NCBI RefSeq assembly: GCF_003122325.1
Contig: NZ_QFBC01000002.1
Coordinates: forward strand, 62,001-126,000
Source: Rhizobium album
GTDB taxonomy: Bacteria; Pseudomonadota; Alphaproteobacteria; Rhizobiales; Rhizobiaceae
DNA length: 64,000 bases
Direction of reading: 5' to 3'
Each line of letters opens with the position of its first letter. Within the stretch, counting starts at the first letter, position 1. Below, piece by piece: positions 41,061 to 49,542 of this stretch. The notes beneath the pieces were generated by a model. That model searched no databases and was not told where the DNA came from. It saw nothing but the letters and a program-made list of their open reading frames with translations. Made by a program: the position numbers and the translations under genes.

Positions 41061-41981
41061 TCAATCCGCCGGCAGCGGCTCGGCCTTCTGCTTGCGGTTC
41101 GTCAAGTAGACCCCGACGACGACGATCGCGGTGCCGACGATCATCGGCAGCGTCAGCGGTTCGCCGAAGGCGATGGCCGCCTGCAGCGCCACCATCGGCG
41201 GCACGAGATAGATCAGCGACGCCGCCTTGGACACCTGGCCGCGGCGGATGAGATAGAGCAGCAGTCCGACCGCCCCCATCGACAATCCGAAGATCGACCA
41301 GAGCAGCGTCAGGATCGCCTCATGCGAGCCGTCGAAATGCAGGTCCTCGAACAACAGCGCCAAAGGCGCCGTCACCAGCACGGCCCCGGCATATTGCAGC
41401 GTGGCGATGGCGCGGATGTCGCCTTCCTGCAGATGCTTCTTCTGGTAAATGGTGCCGTAGGTCACCGACACCATGCCCAGCAGGTTGACGAAGAGCGGCA
41501 GCGCCGTCTGCGTCAGGTTGGCCGGATCGATGGCCAGCAGTTTGGGCGAGATGGCGATGGCGATGCCGGAAAAGCCGAGCATCAGGCCGACCCGCTGCAG
41601 GCCGCTCATGCGCTCGCCCAGCAGCCAGCTCGCCGCCATGGCGGTCAGCAGCGGCTGCAACGCGGCGATGATGCCGGAAAGCCCGGCCGGTACGCCTTGC
41701 GCGATCGCCCACCAGAGGCCGGCAAGGTAAAGACCGTGCAGGAAAATGCCGGAATAGATCGCCCGGCCGACCAAGCGCCAGCTGCGCGGCCAGGTCGCTC
41801 CCGTCAGCAGGCAGAAACCGGCAAAGGCTGCGATCGACAGGCCGTAGCGCAAAGCGAGGAAGGTGAAGGGTTCCGAATGGAGGGCTGCAAAACCGGCCGC
41901 GACCCAGCCGGTGGACCAGAGCAGCACGAAAACAGCCGGAGCAAGCCGGTCGAGCATCGAGATTTCTCCGTTCGCGGCCAT
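41061..41981 (-). CDS. EamA-family drug/metabolite transporter
   Basis: 306 residues with ten predicted transmembrane helices in two EamA repeats: repeat 1 from LAPAVFVLLWSTGWVAAGFAA to about residue 140, repeat 2 from LGMVSVTYGTIYQKKH (residue about 165) to about 295. The second repeat holds the typical ASLIYLVPPMVALQAAIAFGEPLT near 255. Ten-helix EamA proteins export or import metabolites; the substrate cannot be predicted. Convergent with the helicase; a 334-bp gap separates it from the divergent ATP-grasp gene. Confidence 0.88.
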   Translation of the reverse strand: MAANGEISMLDRLAPAVFVLLWSTGWVAAGFAALHSEPFTFLALRYGLSIAAFAGFCLLTGATWPRSWRLVGRAIYSGIFLHGLYLAGLWWAIAQGVPAGLSGIIAALQPLLTAMAASWLLGERMSGLQRVGLMLGFSGIAIAISPKLLAIDPANLTQTALPLFVNLLGMVSVTYGTIYQKKHLQEGDIRAIATLQYAGAVLVTAPLALLFEDLHFDGSHEAILTLLWSIFGLSMGAVGLLLYLIRRGQVSKAASLIYLVPPMVALQAAIAFGEPLTLPMIVGTAIVVVGVYLTNRKQKAEPLPAD

Positions 41982-42315
41982 CGCCGCCGAAGACAGTGGC
42001 GCGGATCCTTACGTCCGGCGGGCGGCCGCGTCAAAACATCACGGCGCGAAATGGCCGTCCTTGCCGGAATTTTTTCGACGATCGGACAGATCTGCCACAG
42101 GCGGAATTTTCGGCAGATGCCGATTGCATGACCAAATCGCCGGTTGCGCCATGCGCGGCACAGCCGGAAATCGCCCGTCACGGGAAAATTCGACAATAAA
42201 ATCATGCCCAAAATTGCGGCAAACGCCAGCGACAAAAACTTTGCCTCGAAATGTGCATGGTTCTTGCATTGCCTTTGCCGTTGTATTCAAATGAAAAAAA
42301 AGGGGGAACGCATCG
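41982..42315. other. 334-bp divergent intergenic region
   Basis: Holds the promoters of the DMT transporter (minus) and of the ATP-grasp operon (plus). The right half is AT-rich, with a run of eight A and five G just before the TTG start at 42316. I find no gene, no strong hairpin and no recognisable operator. Confidence 0.4.
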
Positions 42316-43725
42316 TTGGCCTTTGATGAAATGATACGTGCGGACAACACTCCGCGGGAGCCATACAAAGACTATTTCGACTGGTATTCCGGACAGGACC
42401 GGGGACACCTGATCGGCAAATCCCAGGATGCCGAAAACATCTTCCGCAAGACCGGCATCACCTTCGCAGTCTACGGCCACGCCGACTCCTCCGAAAAGCT
42501 CATTCCCTTCGACATCATCCCGCGCATCATCTCCGCCAAGGAATGGCGAAAGCTCGCCCAGGGCATCGAGCAGCGGGTCATCGCGCTCAACGCCTTCCTC
42601 GACGACATCTACCACAAGCAGGAGATCATCCGCGCCGGCCGCGTGCCGCGCGAACTGATCGAGCGTAACACCGCCTTCCTGCCGCAGATGATCGGTTTCC
42701 GTCCGCCGGGCGGCGTCTACACCCACATCGTCGGCACCGACATCGTCCGCACCGGCGAAGACCAGTTCTATGTACTGGAAGACAATGCCCGCACCCCCTC
42801 CGGGGTCAGCTACATGCTGGAGAACCGCGAGACGATGATGCAGATGTTCCCCGAACTCTTCCACCTCAACAAGGTGAAGCGCGTCGAGGACTACCCGCTC
42901 TTGCTGCGCCAGAGCCTCGCTTCGCTGGCGCCTCCCGGCTGCAAGGGCAAGCCGCGCGTCGCCGTGCTGACGCCCGGCATCTACAATTCCGCCTATTACG
43001 AACACTCCTTCCTCGCCGACACGATGGGCGTCGAGCTGGTCGAGGGCTCCGACCTCCGGGTGATCGATGGCAAGGTGAAGATGCGCACCACCCGCGGCTA
43101 TCAGGCAATCGACGTGCTCTACCGTCGCGTCGACGATGATTTCCTCGATCCCCTCACCTTCCGGCCGGATTCGCAGCTCGGCATCCCCGGCATCATGGAC
43201 GTCTACCGTTCCGGCAATATCACCATCGCCAATGCGCCGGGAACCGGCATCTCCGACGACAAGGCGATCTACTCCTACATGCCCGAGATCGTCGAGTTCT
43301 ACACCGGCCGCAAGGCGATCCTCGAAAACGTGCCGACCTATCGCTGTTCGGAGCCCGACACGCTGACATATGTGCTGGAAAACCTCGCCGACCTCGTCGT
43401 CAAGGAAGTGCATGGTTCCGGCGGCTACGGAATGCTGGTCGGCCCGACGGCCAGCAAGAAGGAGCGCGCCGATTTCGCCGAGAAGCTGAAGGCCAAGCCG
43501 AACAACTATATCGCCCAACCGACGCTGTCGCTGTCGACCGTGCCGATCCTCGTCAACAAGGGCATCGCGCCGCGCCATGTCGACCTGCGTCCCTACGTGC
43601 TGGTTTCCGACAAGGTGCAGATCATCCCCGGCGGGCTGACCCGCGTCGCGCTGAAGCAGGGATCGCTGGTGGTGAATTCCAGCCAGGGCGGCGGCACCAA
43701 AGACACCTGGGTCCTGGAGGACTGA
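42316..43725 (+). CDS. Circularly permuted type 2 ATP-grasp protein
   Basis: 469 residues, the normal size. Starts at a TTG (42316) preceded by AGGGGGAA. It contains the circularly permuted ATP-grasp fold: RAGRVPRELIERNTAFLPQMIGF near residue 110, FYVLEDNARTPSGVSYMLENRE near 153 (ATP/Mg region), YRRVDDDFLDPLTFRPDS near 270, NAPGTGISDDKAIYSYMPEIVEFY near 305 and LVVKEVHGSGGYGMLVG near 363. Comparative genomics has predicted these proteins to be amide or peptide ligases acting with Alpha-E and transglutaminase-like partners, exactly the neighbours here. Substrate unknown. Seven bases separate it from the Alpha-E gene. Confidence 0.92.
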   Translation: MAFDEMIRADNTPREPYKDYFDWYSGQDRGHLIGKSQDAENIFRKTGITFAVYGHADSSEKLIPFDIIPRIISAKEWRKLAQGIEQRVIALNAFLDDIYHKQEIIRAGRVPRELIERNTAFLPQMIGFRPPGGVYTHIVGTDIVRTGEDQFYVLEDNARTPSGVSYMLENRETMMQMFPELFHLNKVKRVEDYPLLLRQSLASLAPPGCKGKPRVAVLTPGIYNSAYYEHSFLADTMGVELVEGSDLRVIDGKVKMRTTRGYQAIDVLYRRVDDDFLDPLTFRPDSQLGIPGIMDVYRSGNITIANAPGTGISDDKAIYSYMPEIVEFYTGRKAILENVPTYRCSEPDTLTYVLENLADLVVKEVHGSGGYGMLVGPTASKKERADFAEKLKAKPNNYIAQPTLSLSTVPILVNKGIAPRHVDLRPYVLVSDKVQIIPGGLTRVALKQGSLVVNSSQGGGTKDTWVLED

Positions 43726-43732
43726 GACGCCC

Positions 43733-44674
43733 ATGCTTGGAAGAACCGCAAACGGCCTCTATTGGATGTTCCGGTATATCGAACGGGCCGAAAACATCGC
43801 GCGCCTCATCGATGCCGGCCTGCGCATGTCGCTGACCCGCAGCGGCGCCTCGGACGAGGATTGGGACGGCGTGTTGCACAGCGCCGGCGTGCGCGAGGCC
43901 TATGCCGAGGTGCATGCCAGACTCACCGGCGTCGACGCGATCGATTACCTGCTACGCGACCGCTCCAATCCGTCGAGCGTCATGTCCTGCATCGAATTCG
44001 GCCGCAACAATGCCCGCATGGTGCGCACCGCGCTGACGCGCGAAACCTGGGAAGCGACCAACGAATGCTGGATGGAGCTGAAGCAGCTTCTGGCCAGGAA
44101 GGTCAAATCCCCCGACCTGCCGCAGGCCATCGACGTGATCAAGCGCCGCGCCGGCCTGATCCGCGGCGCCTTCCACGGTTCGATGCTGCGCAACGAACTC
44201 TACAACTTCGCCCGCATCGGCACCTTCATCGAGCGGGCGGACAATACCAGCCGCATCCTCGACGTGAAGTATTATGTGCTCCTGCCCTCGGTCTCCGCCG
44301 TCGGTTCGTCGCTCGACAACGTCCAGTGGGAATCGATCCTGCGATCGGTTTCGGCGCATCGCTCCTACAGCTGGGTCTATGACGCCGAATACCGCCCGGC
44401 CAACATCGCCGACTTCCTGATCCTCAACGGCCAGATGCCGCGCTCGCTTGCCTATTGCTACGAGAAGATCGTCAGCAACCTGCATTATCTCGAAAAGGAA
44501 TACGGCGAGCGGCTGCCGGCGCACGACACGGCGGACGCCATCCGCGCCCGGCTGCAGACCATGTCGATCCAGGAGATCATGGACCGGGGCCTCCATGAAT
44601 TCCTCGAACTCTTCGTCAGCCGCAACAACCAGCTCAGCCAGGAAATCACCGAAGGATACCGCTTCTACCAGTAA
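43733..44674 (+). CDS. Alpha-E domain protein
   Basis: 313 residues, almost entirely alpha-helical, starting MLGRTANGLYWMFRYIERAENIARLIDAGLRM, the diagnostic Alpha-E opening (R-x-A-x-x-L-Y-W-x-x-R-Y-x-E-R-A-E). Other conserved points are ARMVRTALTRETWEATNECW near 105 and RIGTFIERADNTSRILDVKYY near 165. The fold and conserved Arg/Glu residues suggest a ligand-binding or catalytic partner of the ATP-grasp protein; no activity is established. Middle gene of a three-gene operon, 22 bp from the next start. Confidence 0.92.
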   Translation: MLGRTANGLYWMFRYIERAENIARLIDAGLRMSLTRSGASDEDWDGVLHSAGVREAYAEVHARLTGVDAIDYLLRDRSNPSSVMSCIEFGRNNARMVRTALTRETWEATNECWMELKQLLARKVKSPDLPQAIDVIKRRAGLIRGAFHGSMLRNELYNFARIGTFIERADNTSRILDVKYYVLLPSVSAVGSSLDNVQWESILRSVSAHRSYSWVYDAEYRPANIADFLILNGQMPRSLAYCYEKIVSNLHYLEKEYGERLPAHDTADAIRARLQTMSIQEIMDRGLHEFLELFVSRNNQLSQEITEGYRFYQ

Positions 44675-44696
44675 GCGGCGGGGGACCGTTACGCAG

Positions 44697-45542
44697 ATGA
44701 AACTGAAAATCACGCACACCACGGAATATTCCTACGACGGACCGGTTCAATATTCTCTGCAGCGCCTGCGGCTGACGCCGGCGGCGAGCCCTGGCCAGAC
44801 GATCACCAGCTGGTCCGTCAGCGTCGAGGGTGCTGCGGTCGAGGTGGATTATGACGACCAGTTCGGCAATCACGTCGAACTGGTGTCGAACGAGGGCGAG
44901 CAGAAAACCACCCGCATCGTCGCCAGCGGCGAGGTCGAGACGCAAGACCGCAACGGCGTTTTCGGGGCGCATGTCGGCTATTGTCCGCTCTGGCTCTTCC
45001 TGCGCGAGACGCCGCTGACCAAGCCCGGAAAGCTGGTGATGGAGCTTGCCCGCGGCATCGAGGCCGGCGATCCGGTCGCAAAACTGCACGCGCTGATGGC
45101 CGCCATCCATGCGACAGTCGCTTATGAAAAGGGAACGACGACCGCCGCGACGACGGCGGAAGCCGCCATGGAGGCGAAAAGCGGCGTCTGCCAGGATCAT
45201 GCCCACATCTTCATCGCCGCCGCCCGGCTCCTGGACATCCCGGCCCGCTACATCTCGGGTTACCTGCTGCTCGAAGGAACCGTGGACCAGGCGGCCATGC
45301 ATGCCTGGGCCGAGGCGCATGTTCCGGGACTCGGCTGGGTCGGCTTCGACGTCGCCAACAAGATCTGCCCCGACGACCGCTATGTCCGCATCGCCTCCGG
45401 TCTCGATTATACCGATGCCGCGCCGGTTTCCGGCATGCGGTTCGGTTCGCCGGAGGAAACACTGACGGTGGCGATCGCCGTCGAGGATCTCGGCATGACG
45501 CAGAGCCAGAGCCAGAGCCAGAGTCAAAGTCAGAGCCAGTAG
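44697..45542 (+). CDS. Transglutaminase-like cysteine peptidase/transferase
   Basis: 281 residues from the ATG at 44697 (MKLKITHTTEYSYDGPVQYS). An N-terminal beta-sandwich typical of bacterial transglutaminase-like proteins precedes the catalytic core with Cys165 in KSGVCQDHAH, His202 in MHAWAEAH and Asp218 in WVGFDVANK. The family includes peptidases and amide-bond-forming enzymes; linked to ATP-grasp and Alpha-E it is predicted to process or transfer the peptide they make. The C-terminus is a run of seven Gln-Ser repeats. No signal peptide. Third gene of the operon; the proteasome-like Anbu peptidase often found next to such trios is absent. Confidence 0.92.
   Translation: MKLKITHTTEYSYDGPVQYSLQRLRLTPAASPGQTITSWSVSVEGAAVEVDYDDQFGNHVELVSNEGEQKTTRIVASGEVETQDRNGVFGAHVGYCPLWLFLRETPLTKPGKLVMELARGIEAGDPVAKLHALMAAIHATVAYEKGTTTAATTAEAAMEAKSGVCQDHAHIFIAAARLLDIPARYISGYLLLEGTVDQAAMHAWAEAHVPGLGWVGFDVANKICPDDRYVRIASGLDYTDAAPVSGMRFGSPEETLTVAIAVEDLGMTQSQSQSQSQSQSQ
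45501..45539 (+). repeat. CAGAGC hexanucleotide repeat at the end of the transglutaminase gene
   Basis: Six to seven imperfect copies of CAGAGC encode an alternating Gln-Ser tail directly before the TAG. Such repeats can change length by polymerase slippage; multiples of six keep the frame, so the tail length may vary among strains. Confidence 0.85.
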
Positions 45543-45781
45543 CGCCGGCCAACCCGCAATCCTGCGCCACCCCTCATGAACGGCGGCCTTTCCAGCCGCC
45601 GGTTTCGGCGTCGCCGCTTTTCAAGCTGGCCGCACGCCTGCCGGCAGCCTCACCTCACCTTTTTCCGGTTGTCGTATCCGCTTATCCAGCTATAACCCAT
45701 CGTCTGGCTGACGGGCTGCCCGGGGATCGACCGCACCAGCCGATAGCCTTCGTCGCCCTGCCGCCGATGAACAGACGCGGT

Positions 45782-46429
45782 TTATAAAGACGCGCGATCC
45801 TCCCCGGCTATCGCAGATAAATACTCATCGACAGTGGCGATCTCGCCGGCCGAAACCTCGTGGGCGCGGTCAGGCAGGACGTCGCAGCGCAGACGTGCCC
45901 GTGCCCGCGCCAGGTTTTCCGTCGCCTCGGCGAATGCCGCGACGGGGATCCAGGGGTCCTTGTCGGAACCCGTCAGGTAGGCCGGCATGCGATCGAGATC
46001 GGCGAACGGCCTCTCGCAGTCGGCCGTGCCGACGCGGCAGCCGGTCAGGCTGGCCATGGCACCCTGCCACGGCCCGTATTTCATCGCATATTCCAGCGTC
46101 AGGCATGCGCCCTGGCTGAAACCGCCAATCAGCAGCGGCGTCGCATGGCGCCGCTGTGACAGGTCTTCGGCGATATCGCGGACATAGGCAAGCGCGTCGT
46201 CAAGCTCCTCGCGCGTCGCCGGGGTCAAGCGGTCGGTGGCGCGTGCGCCGTACCAGCTGTTGCCGGCGGCGCGCGGCAGCACGAAGGCCACGCCCGGAGC
46301 GTTGAGCTTGCCGATCACCTGCTCCCGCATGTCCTCCGGCGACTGGGTTCGCCCATGGATGAAGATGCAGTGGACGTGCGCCTCCTCGGGGGACAAGCCG
46401 AGGAGGAGAGGGTCTTGATGTATCGCCAT
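45782..46429 (-). CDS. MhqD-like carboxylesterase/phospholipase
   Basis: 215-residue alpha/beta hydrolase. The early strand HCIFIHGRTQSPED supplies the oxyanion HG motif, the nucleophile is Ser105 in GGFSQGACL, Asp is in GSDKDPWIP near 155 and His in DRAHEVS near 193. The phospholipase/carboxylesterase family includes B. subtilis MhqD, which is co-regulated with the ring-cleaving dioxygenase MhqO in quinone and hydroquinone defence. Here the dioxygenase gene lies nine bases upstream on the same strand, reproducing that pair. The substrate is presumably an aromatic breakdown product or ester; not shown. The 239 bp beyond its stop hold no convincing gene. Confidence 0.82.
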   Translation of the reverse strand: MAIHQDPLLLGLSPEEAHVHCIFIHGRTQSPEDMREQVIGKLNAPGVAFVLPRAAGNSWYGARATDRLTPATREELDDALAYVRDIAEDLSQRRHATPLLIGGFSQGACLTLEYAMKYGPWQGAMASLTGCRVGTADCERPFADLDRMPAYLTGSDKDPWIPVAAFAEATENLARARARLRCDVLPDRAHEVSAGEIATVDEYLSAIAGEDRASL

Positions 46430-46438
46430 CGATCCAGC

Positions 46439-47395
46439 TCAGAAGTTTGCAGGTTCCAGGCCGGCGATCAGTTCCTCGCGGCGGTTCTCGAACCACGGCG
46501 GGAAGACCAGCGTCGAGCCGATCTGGTCGGCCGGTTCATCCAGCGCCCAGCCACCCTCGACCGACCAGGCGATCTCGAACAGCGCGCCGCCCGGCGAGCG
46601 GACATAGCAGGACTTGAAGTAGTTGCGATCCTTCTGGTCGGAAACGTCGGTAAAGCCCAGACCTTCCAGATGCGCCTTGAGCTTCAGCTGGTTGTCTTCG
46701 TTGCCGGTGTTGAGCGCGAGGTGGTGGATGGTGCCGCCGGCCAGCGTCCAGGTGCCTTGCGGACCGTTCGCCTCGTGCAGGATCTCGACCATGCTGCTCG
46801 GACCATTGGCGTTGGGAACGGAGAACATCAGCCCCTCGCTGCCGTCGGCCTCCTTTTTCATCGACAGGCCGACCGTCAGGAAATCGTCCATCGACGTGCG
46901 GTCGAACACGGCGATCGCGGCGCCATAGATGCCCTTGATGCCATGTTCGGCGGTAACGCCCTGCGCCTCGTTGACGATGGACGGACGGCTGTCGGCCGGG
47001 CTTTCGACCAGTTCATGCGGAATACCGCAGGGATGCTTGAAGGCGACGCGGGTCAGGCCGAAGCGGGAGATCTTTTCCGCCGCGATGCCGCGGGCGTTGA
47101 GGCGGTCGACCCAATAATCGGCCGCACCGACGGGAATTGCCTGCAGGATGATCTTCGACTGGTTCGTGCCGCGCTTGCCGAAAACGGCGGGCTTGCGGAA
47201 GGGGAACGTCGTGATGATGGTCGACGCTTCGCCGCTGCGCGACCCGTAATAAAGATGATAGACGGGGATCGTGCCGTCAAACAGCACGGTGCGCTTTACC
47301 GAATAGAGGCCGAGCGCCTTGGTGTAAAAATCGTAGTCTTCCTGCACGCCGTCGGTGCAAAGCGTCAAATGATGATAGCCACTGAGAAATGCCAT
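46439..47395 (-). CDS. Hydroquinone-type ring-cleaving dioxygenase (PcpA/LinE/MhqO family)
   Basis: 318 residues with two vicinal-oxygen-chelate modules. The likely Fe(II) ligands are His9 (GYHHLTL), His225 (TIHHLAL) and Glu274 (LFEIAW). The residues equivalent to the PcpA active site as I recall it are present with a constant offset of two: His8, Thr11, His224, Arg257 and Tyr264. PcpA and LinE cleave (chloro)hydroquinone between a hydroxylated and neighbouring carbon; MhqO acts in quinone detoxification. The enzyme thus probably opens hydroquinone or a substituted hydroquinone. It is divergent from LysR 1 and upstream of the MhqD-like esterase. Confidence 0.88.
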   Translation of the reverse strand: MAFLSGYHHLTLCTDGVQEDYDFYTKALGLYSVKRTVLFDGTIPVYHLYYGSRSGEASTIITTFPFRKPAVFGKRGTNQSKIILQAIPVGAADYWVDRLNARGIAAEKISRFGLTRVAFKHPCGIPHELVESPADSRPSIVNEAQGVTAEHGIKGIYGAAIAVFDRTSMDDFLTVGLSMKKEADGSEGLMFSVPNANGPSSMVEILHEANGPQGTWTLAGGTIHHLALNTGNEDNQLKLKAHLEGLGFTDVSDQKDRNYFKSCYVRSPGGALFEIAWSVEGGWALDEPADQIGSTLVFPPWFENRREELIAGLEPANF

Positions 47396-47530
47396 CGTTC
47401 TCCTCCTCTGAAATAATCGGTTCTCCCCGGGCGCGGCGGCAGGCCGCTTCCAAACCGCCTCCCGACCGCTTGGTATTCGAAAACTATAGCCGATCCGAAA
47501 CAGCCGTTGATGAGATTATTCATAAACATT

Positions 47531-47545
47531 ATAGCATTCTGCTAT
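47531..47545 (+). promoter_or_regulatory. LysR-type dyad overlapping the start codon of LysR 1
   Basis: ATAGCA-TTC-TGCTAT is a perfect 15-bp inverted repeat with T-N11-A spacing. Its last two bases (AT, 47544-47545) are the first two of the ATG of the LysR gene. A half-site TATAGC recurs at 47485-47490. It lies between the divergent dioxygenase and LysR genes, so it probably serves both: activation of the dioxygenase and repression of lysR itself. Confidence 0.65.
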
Positions 47546-48527
47546 GAAGATCGTCGAACATCACCTCGTCCAGCTCGCCGCCGTCATTGAAACCGGCGGC
47601 GTCACCGAAGCGGCCGCCATGCTCGGCATGACGCAGTCGGCCGTGTCGCGCACCATCTCCATTCTTGAAAAACGCGTCGGCGAGCCGCTGTTCGTTTCCG
47701 GGCGCCGGCCGATGCAGCCGACGCCGCTCGGGGAACAACTGGGCCTGCAGGGCAAGGCGATCCTCGCCTCGTCGCGCAAGGCGATGGAGATCATCCGCAG
47801 CTTCAAGTCCGGCTCCTCCGGCCGGGTTCGGATCGGCGGCGTGCCCTTCTTCATGGATGCGGTCATCTCGCCGATGATCGCCTCGTTCCAGCGCGACGAA
47901 CCGGGCATCATGGTGCACCAGTCCTACGGCAATTATCCGGAACTGGTGAGCGAACTGGAATCGGGGCAGATCGATCTGGCGGTGACGCCGACAGGCTCCG
48001 TGGACCTCAATGCCGATCATCATTTCGAGCCGCTGCTGCCCGCCCGCAACGTGCTTGCCTGCGGCACCGGTCATCCGCTGGTGCGCAAGCGCAGCCTGGC
48101 GACCGAGGACATCGTCAATTATCCGTGGGTGGCGCCGCTGCCGGGTTCGCCGCTGGTGCTCGACCTGCACAACATCCTGCTGACGCTCGGGCTGGAGGAA
48201 GTCTCCATCCGTTATGCCGGCGGTTCGCTGCTCAGCCTGATCAACTACCTGACCGGCACAGATGCACTCGCCATCCTGCCGCTGTCGGTGGCCCATTCCT
48301 TCCGCCGGGAAAACAAGATCAGCGTCATTCCGCTCGACATTCCCCAGCCGGAACGCGCGCTCGGCATCATGACCAAGAAGAAGCCCTACTCCAACCCCGC
48401 CGGCCGCAAGTTCATGGGCCACCTGCGGCGGGAGTTTTCGGAGTTGCGTCGGGTTCTGGAAAAACACGAGCGCGAGATCGACTGGGCGCACGGCCCGTTC
48501 ATGGCCGAGCGCAAGGGCGGGGCGTAG
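47544..48527 (+). CDS. LysR-family regulator 1 of the aromatic cluster
   Basis: 327 residues. The helix-turn-helix region is HHLVQLAAVIETGGVTEAAAMLGMTQSAVSRTISILEKRVGEPLFVSGRRPMQPTP in short pieces across residues 6-60. The effector-binding domain follows (GRVRIGGVPFFMDAVIS near 92). It is a clear paralogue of LysR 2 at 58169: the same PFFMD, QSYG, RNVxAC, PWxAPxPGSP, GGSL and PERALG blocks in the same order. Divergent from the hydroquinone dioxygenase, the classic layout for a LysR activator; the effector is probably a phenol or ring-cleavage product. Ends near a palindromic repeat that separates it from the convergent catabolic operon. Confidence 0.93.
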   Translation: MKIVEHHLVQLAAVIETGGVTEAAAMLGMTQSAVSRTISILEKRVGEPLFVSGRRPMQPTPLGEQLGLQGKAILASSRKAMEIIRSFKSGSSGRVRIGGVPFFMDAVISPMIASFQRDEPGIMVHQSYGNYPELVSELESGQIDLAVTPTGSVDLNADHHFEPLLPARNVLACGTGHPLVRKRSLATEDIVNYPWVAPLPGSPLVLDLHNILLTLGLEEVSIRYAGGSLLSLINYLTGTDALAILPLSVAHSFRRENKISVIPLDIPQPERALGIMTKKKPYSNPAGRKFMGHLRREFSELRRVLEKHEREIDWAHGPFMAERKGGA

Positions 48528-48563
48528 AGCATTTCCAGCCGAAGCGGAATCACCTCGGCGTCG

Positions 48564-48626
48564 GGCAATTCGGCAAAACAAAAGGAGAGAGCGTTTTCGC
48601 GATTTGGAGAAAAGCGAAAATGCTCC
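48564..48626. repeat. Intergenic palindromic repeat, family 2, copy A
   Basis: Begins GGCAATTCGG and contains the hairpin GAGCGTTTTCGC...GCGAAAATGCTC (one mismatch). The reverse complement of 59135-59198 gives the same order of blocks (GAATTG, GCAAA, AAGCGTTTTCGCG, GGAAAAGCGGAAATGTTC). Both copies sit directly downstream of a LysR gene at a convergent junction. This GAGCATTTTCGC-type palindrome is frequent in Rhizobiaceae intergenic DNA. Confidence 0.7.
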
Positions 48627-48644
48627 AAAGCCCCTCGCCCGCCG

Positions 48645-49532
48645 TCAGCGCGGCTGCGGCCGCGCCAGCACGAAGTCGTATTCGACCTCCCAGAACCAGC
48701 CGGAGAATTCCAGTTCCCGGGCGCGATTTTGATCGTCGACGCGCCGGAAGTCGGCGAGCAGGCTTTCCTTGACGCCGAAGACGGCGTCGGAATTGATGTA
48801 GGGATCGTGCGGGTCGAAAATATGCGTCGTCAGCGTCTCGAAACCGTCGGCCTTGAGGATGAAGTGCAGGTGCGCCGGGCGGTAGGGATGGCGGCCGAGG
48901 TCGCCGAGAAGCTTGCCGACGGTGCCGTCGTCGGGGATCGGGTAGAATTTCGGCTTGACGGCGCGGAACCAGTAGCGGCCGTCCTCGCCGGTGCGGAAAA
49001 CGCCGCGCAGGTTGAAATCCGGCTGGATGCCCTTCTGCTGCACGTCGTAAAGACCTTCGTCATTGGCCTGCCAGACGTCCAGCACCGCATTGGCGATCGG
49101 CCTGCCCTCGGTATCGAGGATACGGCCGTGGATCACCATGTCCTCGCCCTTCTGGTCGAGGCAAATATTGGCGCCCATCGGCAGCTCCGGTGCGTCGGCA
49201 ACGTGGAACGGCCCGAGCACGGTCGATTCGGAGGCGCCGGAGGGCTTGCGGTTGTTGATCGCATCGACCAGCATCGAGACGCCGAGCACGTCGGACAGGA
49301 GAATAAACTCCTGCCGCCATTCGTTGCACAGGTGGCCGGTGTCGGTCAGGAACATGATCGCCTTGAACCATTCCTCCTGCGTCGGCTCGATTTCCTTGAC
49401 CGCCTCGTGCAGTTTGCGGGTGATGACGGCGATGACCTCTTTCAGGCGCTCGTCGCGGGCATTGGCGTTGCGGCCGATAACGACCTCCACCGAATTCTCC
49501 TCGGTGAAGAAACCCTTTTCATGCGTGTCCAT
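48645..49532 (-). CDS. Hydroxyquinol 1,2-dioxygenase 1 (intradiol)
   Basis: 295 residues. An N-terminal helical dimerisation domain (about 20-105, including TDTGHLCNEWRQEFILLSDVLG) precedes the intradiol catalytic domain. Fe(III) ligands are Tyr162 (GLYDVQQ), Tyr197 (KFYPIPDDG), His221 and His223 (RPAHLHF). The LSDVLGVSMLVDAINNR stretch is typical of hydroxyquinol rather than catechol dioxygenases. It opens 1,2,4-trihydroxybenzene to maleylacetate. Last gene of the minus-strand operon, ten bases after the FAD monooxygenase that probably makes its substrate. A paralogue stands at the other end of the same operon. Confidence 0.9.
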   Translation of the reverse strand: MDTHEKGFFTEENSVEVVIGRNANARDERLKEVIAVITRKLHEAVKEIEPTQEEWFKAIMFLTDTGHLCNEWRQEFILLSDVLGVSMLVDAINNRKPSGASESTVLGPFHVADAPELPMGANICLDQKGEDMVIHGRILDTEGRPIANAVLDVWQANDEGLYDVQQKGIQPDFNLRGVFRTGEDGRYWFRAVKPKFYPIPDDGTVGKLLGDLGRHPYRPAHLHFILKADGFETLTTHIFDPHDPYINSDAVFGVKESLLADFRRVDDQNRARELEFSGWFWEVEYDFVLARPQPR

Positions 49533-49542
49533 GGTTCAACTC

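Noticed and set aside
45650-45781. 43-codon continuation of the MhqD-like frame beyond its TAA, with a protein-like composition
   Set aside because: The esterase already has normal length and a complete triad, there is no start with a ribosome-binding site, and 43 open codons are expected by chance at this GC content.
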